Source: UBA3305 sp002373555
Lineage (GTDB): Bacteria; Bacillota; Clostridia; Lachnospirales; Lachnospiraceae
DNA: 51,330 nt
Assembly: GCA_946612455.1 (NCBI GenBank)
Contig: CAMOER010000019.1
Span: forward strand, 1 to 51,330
Direction of reading: 5' to 3'
Position numbers and translations under genes: made by a program
Notes under the pieces: generated by a model
Told to the model about the DNA's origin: nothing
What the model saw: the letters and a program-made list of their open reading frames with translations, nothing else
The model's database searches: none
In this document: in pieces, positions 50,274 to 51,330 of the stretch
How the letters are laid out: the number at the start of each line of letters is the position of its first letter
Numbering within the stretch: the stretch's first letter is position 1

Positions 50274-51330
50274 ATGACCGAAAACAGCGAATTTGACATG
50301 AAATATCTGGAAGCGCTCTCTTACCGCTTCCCGTCCATTGCCAAGACGAGCACGGAGATCATAAACCTCTGCTCGATCCTTCAGCTTCCCAAGGAAACCG
50401 AACACTTTATGACCGATATTCACGGCGAATATGAACAGTTCGTTCATATCATGAAGAACGGTTCCGGTGCCGTCAGAAGCAAGATCGAAGACGAATTCGG
50501 CTTCAATCTGACGCCCCAGGACAAGAAAGATCTCGCGACCCTGATCTACTATCCGAAGGAAAAGATCGAGCTTGTCAAGCAGTCCGGCGAGAACATGCAT
50601 GACTGGTACCGCACCATGCTTCTTCGTCTGATCCGCATGGCCAGACAGTCCGCCAAAAAATATACCCGTTCGAAAGTCCGCAAATCCATGCCGGAGGATT
50701 TCGCCTACCTCATCGAGGAGCTGATGAGCGAAACGGATTACGCAGACAAAGACAATTACTATGACAGAATTCTGGAAGCCCTGATCCAGACGGAACGCGT
50801 GGAGGAGTGCATTGTCGCTTTTTCCGACACCATTCAGCGGCTGACCGTCAACCATCTCCATATCATCGGCGATATCTATGACAGAGGTCCCGGCCCGGAT
50901 ATCATCATGGATACCCTGATGGGCATCAAGAATCTGGATATCCAGTGGGGCAATCACGATGTCGTCTGGATGGGCGCCGCCTGCGGCAATCTCACGCTGA
51001 TCGCGACTGCGCTTCGTCTGACCGCCCGTTACGGCAATCTGGACACTGTGGAGAACGGCTACGGCATCAACCTGATCCCGCTGATGCGTTTTGCCATGGA
51101 TGCCTACAAGGATGATCCCTGCAAATGCTTCGGTCTGAAATATGATGAGAAGACCTACGACATCAACGACCTGGAGCAGGATATCAAGATGCACAAAGCG
51201 ATCGCGATCATCCAGTTCAAGCTGGAGGGACAGCTCATCAAGAGACACCCCGAATGGCATATGGAAGACCGTCTGCTGCTCGACAAGATCGACTGGGAGC
51301 GCGGCGTGATCAACTGCTACGGCAAGGAAT
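50274..51330 (+). CDS. fbp: Class III fructose-1,6-bisphosphatase (3' end cut by window)
   Basis: 352 codons are visible from the ATG at 50274; AAGGAGGGG lies 8 nt upstream. The family is about 640-670 aa, so roughly half is missing. N-terminus FDMKYLEALSYRFPSIAKTSTEIINL and the metallophosphoesterase motifs TDIHGEYEQF, IGDIYDRGPGPD and WGNHD mark the Firmicute-type enzyme. Reaction: fructose 1,6-bisphosphate to fructose 6-phosphate, for gluconeogenesis. One of three plus-strand genes. Confidence 0.96.
   Translation, partial: MTENSEFDMKYLEALSYRFPSIAKTSTEIINLCSILQLPKETEHFMTDIHGEYEQFVHIMKNGSGAVRSKIEDEFGFNLTPQDKKDLATLIYYPKEKIELVKQSGENMHDWYRTMLLRLIRMARQSAKKYTRSKVRKSMPEDFAYLIEELMSETDYADKDNYYDRILEALIQTERVEECIVAFSDTIQRLTVNHLHIIGDIYDRGPGPDIIMDTLMGIKNLDIQWGNHDVVWMGAACGNLTLIATALRLTARYGNLDTVENGYGINLIPLMRFAMDAYKDDPCKCFGLKYDEKTYDINDLEQDIKMHKAIAIIQFKLEGQLIKRHPEWHMEDRLLLDKIDWERGVINCYGKE

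Overview
The window looks like a chromosomal segment of an anaerobic, Gram-positive Firmicute of the class Clostridia, probably Lachnospiraceae-like. The signs are LPXTG-anchored surface proteins, strong AAGGAGG ribosome sites, a class III fructose-1,6-bisphosphatase, NAD-dependent ligase, an Rrf2/IscS/IscU set, a methionine aminopeptidase carrying a SEC-C zinc motif, and a Clostridia-type 6S RNA. No rRNA is present, so the family-level placement is inference. Nearly all genes lie on the minus strand; only a 95-aa protein, the Rrf2 regulator and fbp are on plus.

Region 1 to 14.4 kb is a tandem array of three very large paralogous surface proteins (the first cut off by the window start). Each has an N-terminal membrane helix ending in YSLILPAITM or YSLILPGITM, five Cys/His modules in an identical register, a variable acidic linker, a shared beta-type domain and a von Willebrand A domain. 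The two complete copies also end in SpaA/CnaB-like domains and LPATG or LPNTG anchors. Tandem 11-bp direct repeats of TGTCCAACAAA stand upstream of all three. An orphan LytS-type histidine kinase gene follows.

Region 15 to 31 kb is mostly housekeeping: iron alcohol dehydrogenase, dCMP deaminase-like protein, polysaccharide deacetylase, map, Nudix, MscS, MgtC, ligA, an RluF-like pseudouridine synthase, queA, an SH3 membrane protein and tRNA-Arg(CCG). Palindromic repeats are scattered through it.

Region 29 to 34.3 kb is a sulfur and Fe-S module: cysK and metY, then iscU, iscS and a divergent IscR-like Rrf2 regulator. A 21-bp identical sequence containing a palindromic operator overlaps the -35 boxes of both iscS and the metY leader. 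That leader encodes a 38-aa peptide with two Cys-Cys pairs. An 11-nt segment inside the peptide gene can pair with the left arm of a downstream intrinsic terminator, which is the layout of a cysteine-responsive attenuator. Between the terminator and metY lies a 73-bp-period tandem array in which every unit contains a hairpin.

Region 34 to 51 kb holds a secreted beta-repeat protein, a PepSY protein with a poly-Asp tail next to an OmpR-type two-component system, 6S RNA, cdd, an orphan hisB, mntP-tetR, and a long minus-strand series (truA, pgeF, murF, priA, def, a RelA/SpoT-domain protein, a D-2-hydroxyacid dehydrogenase). It ends with yfcE diverging from fbp, which is cut by the window end.

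Two 73-nt elements (26176-26248 and 35114-35186) share a nearly identical 25-nt loop but have entirely different, perfectly self-complementary 24-bp arms. This is the clearest covariation-like signal in the window.
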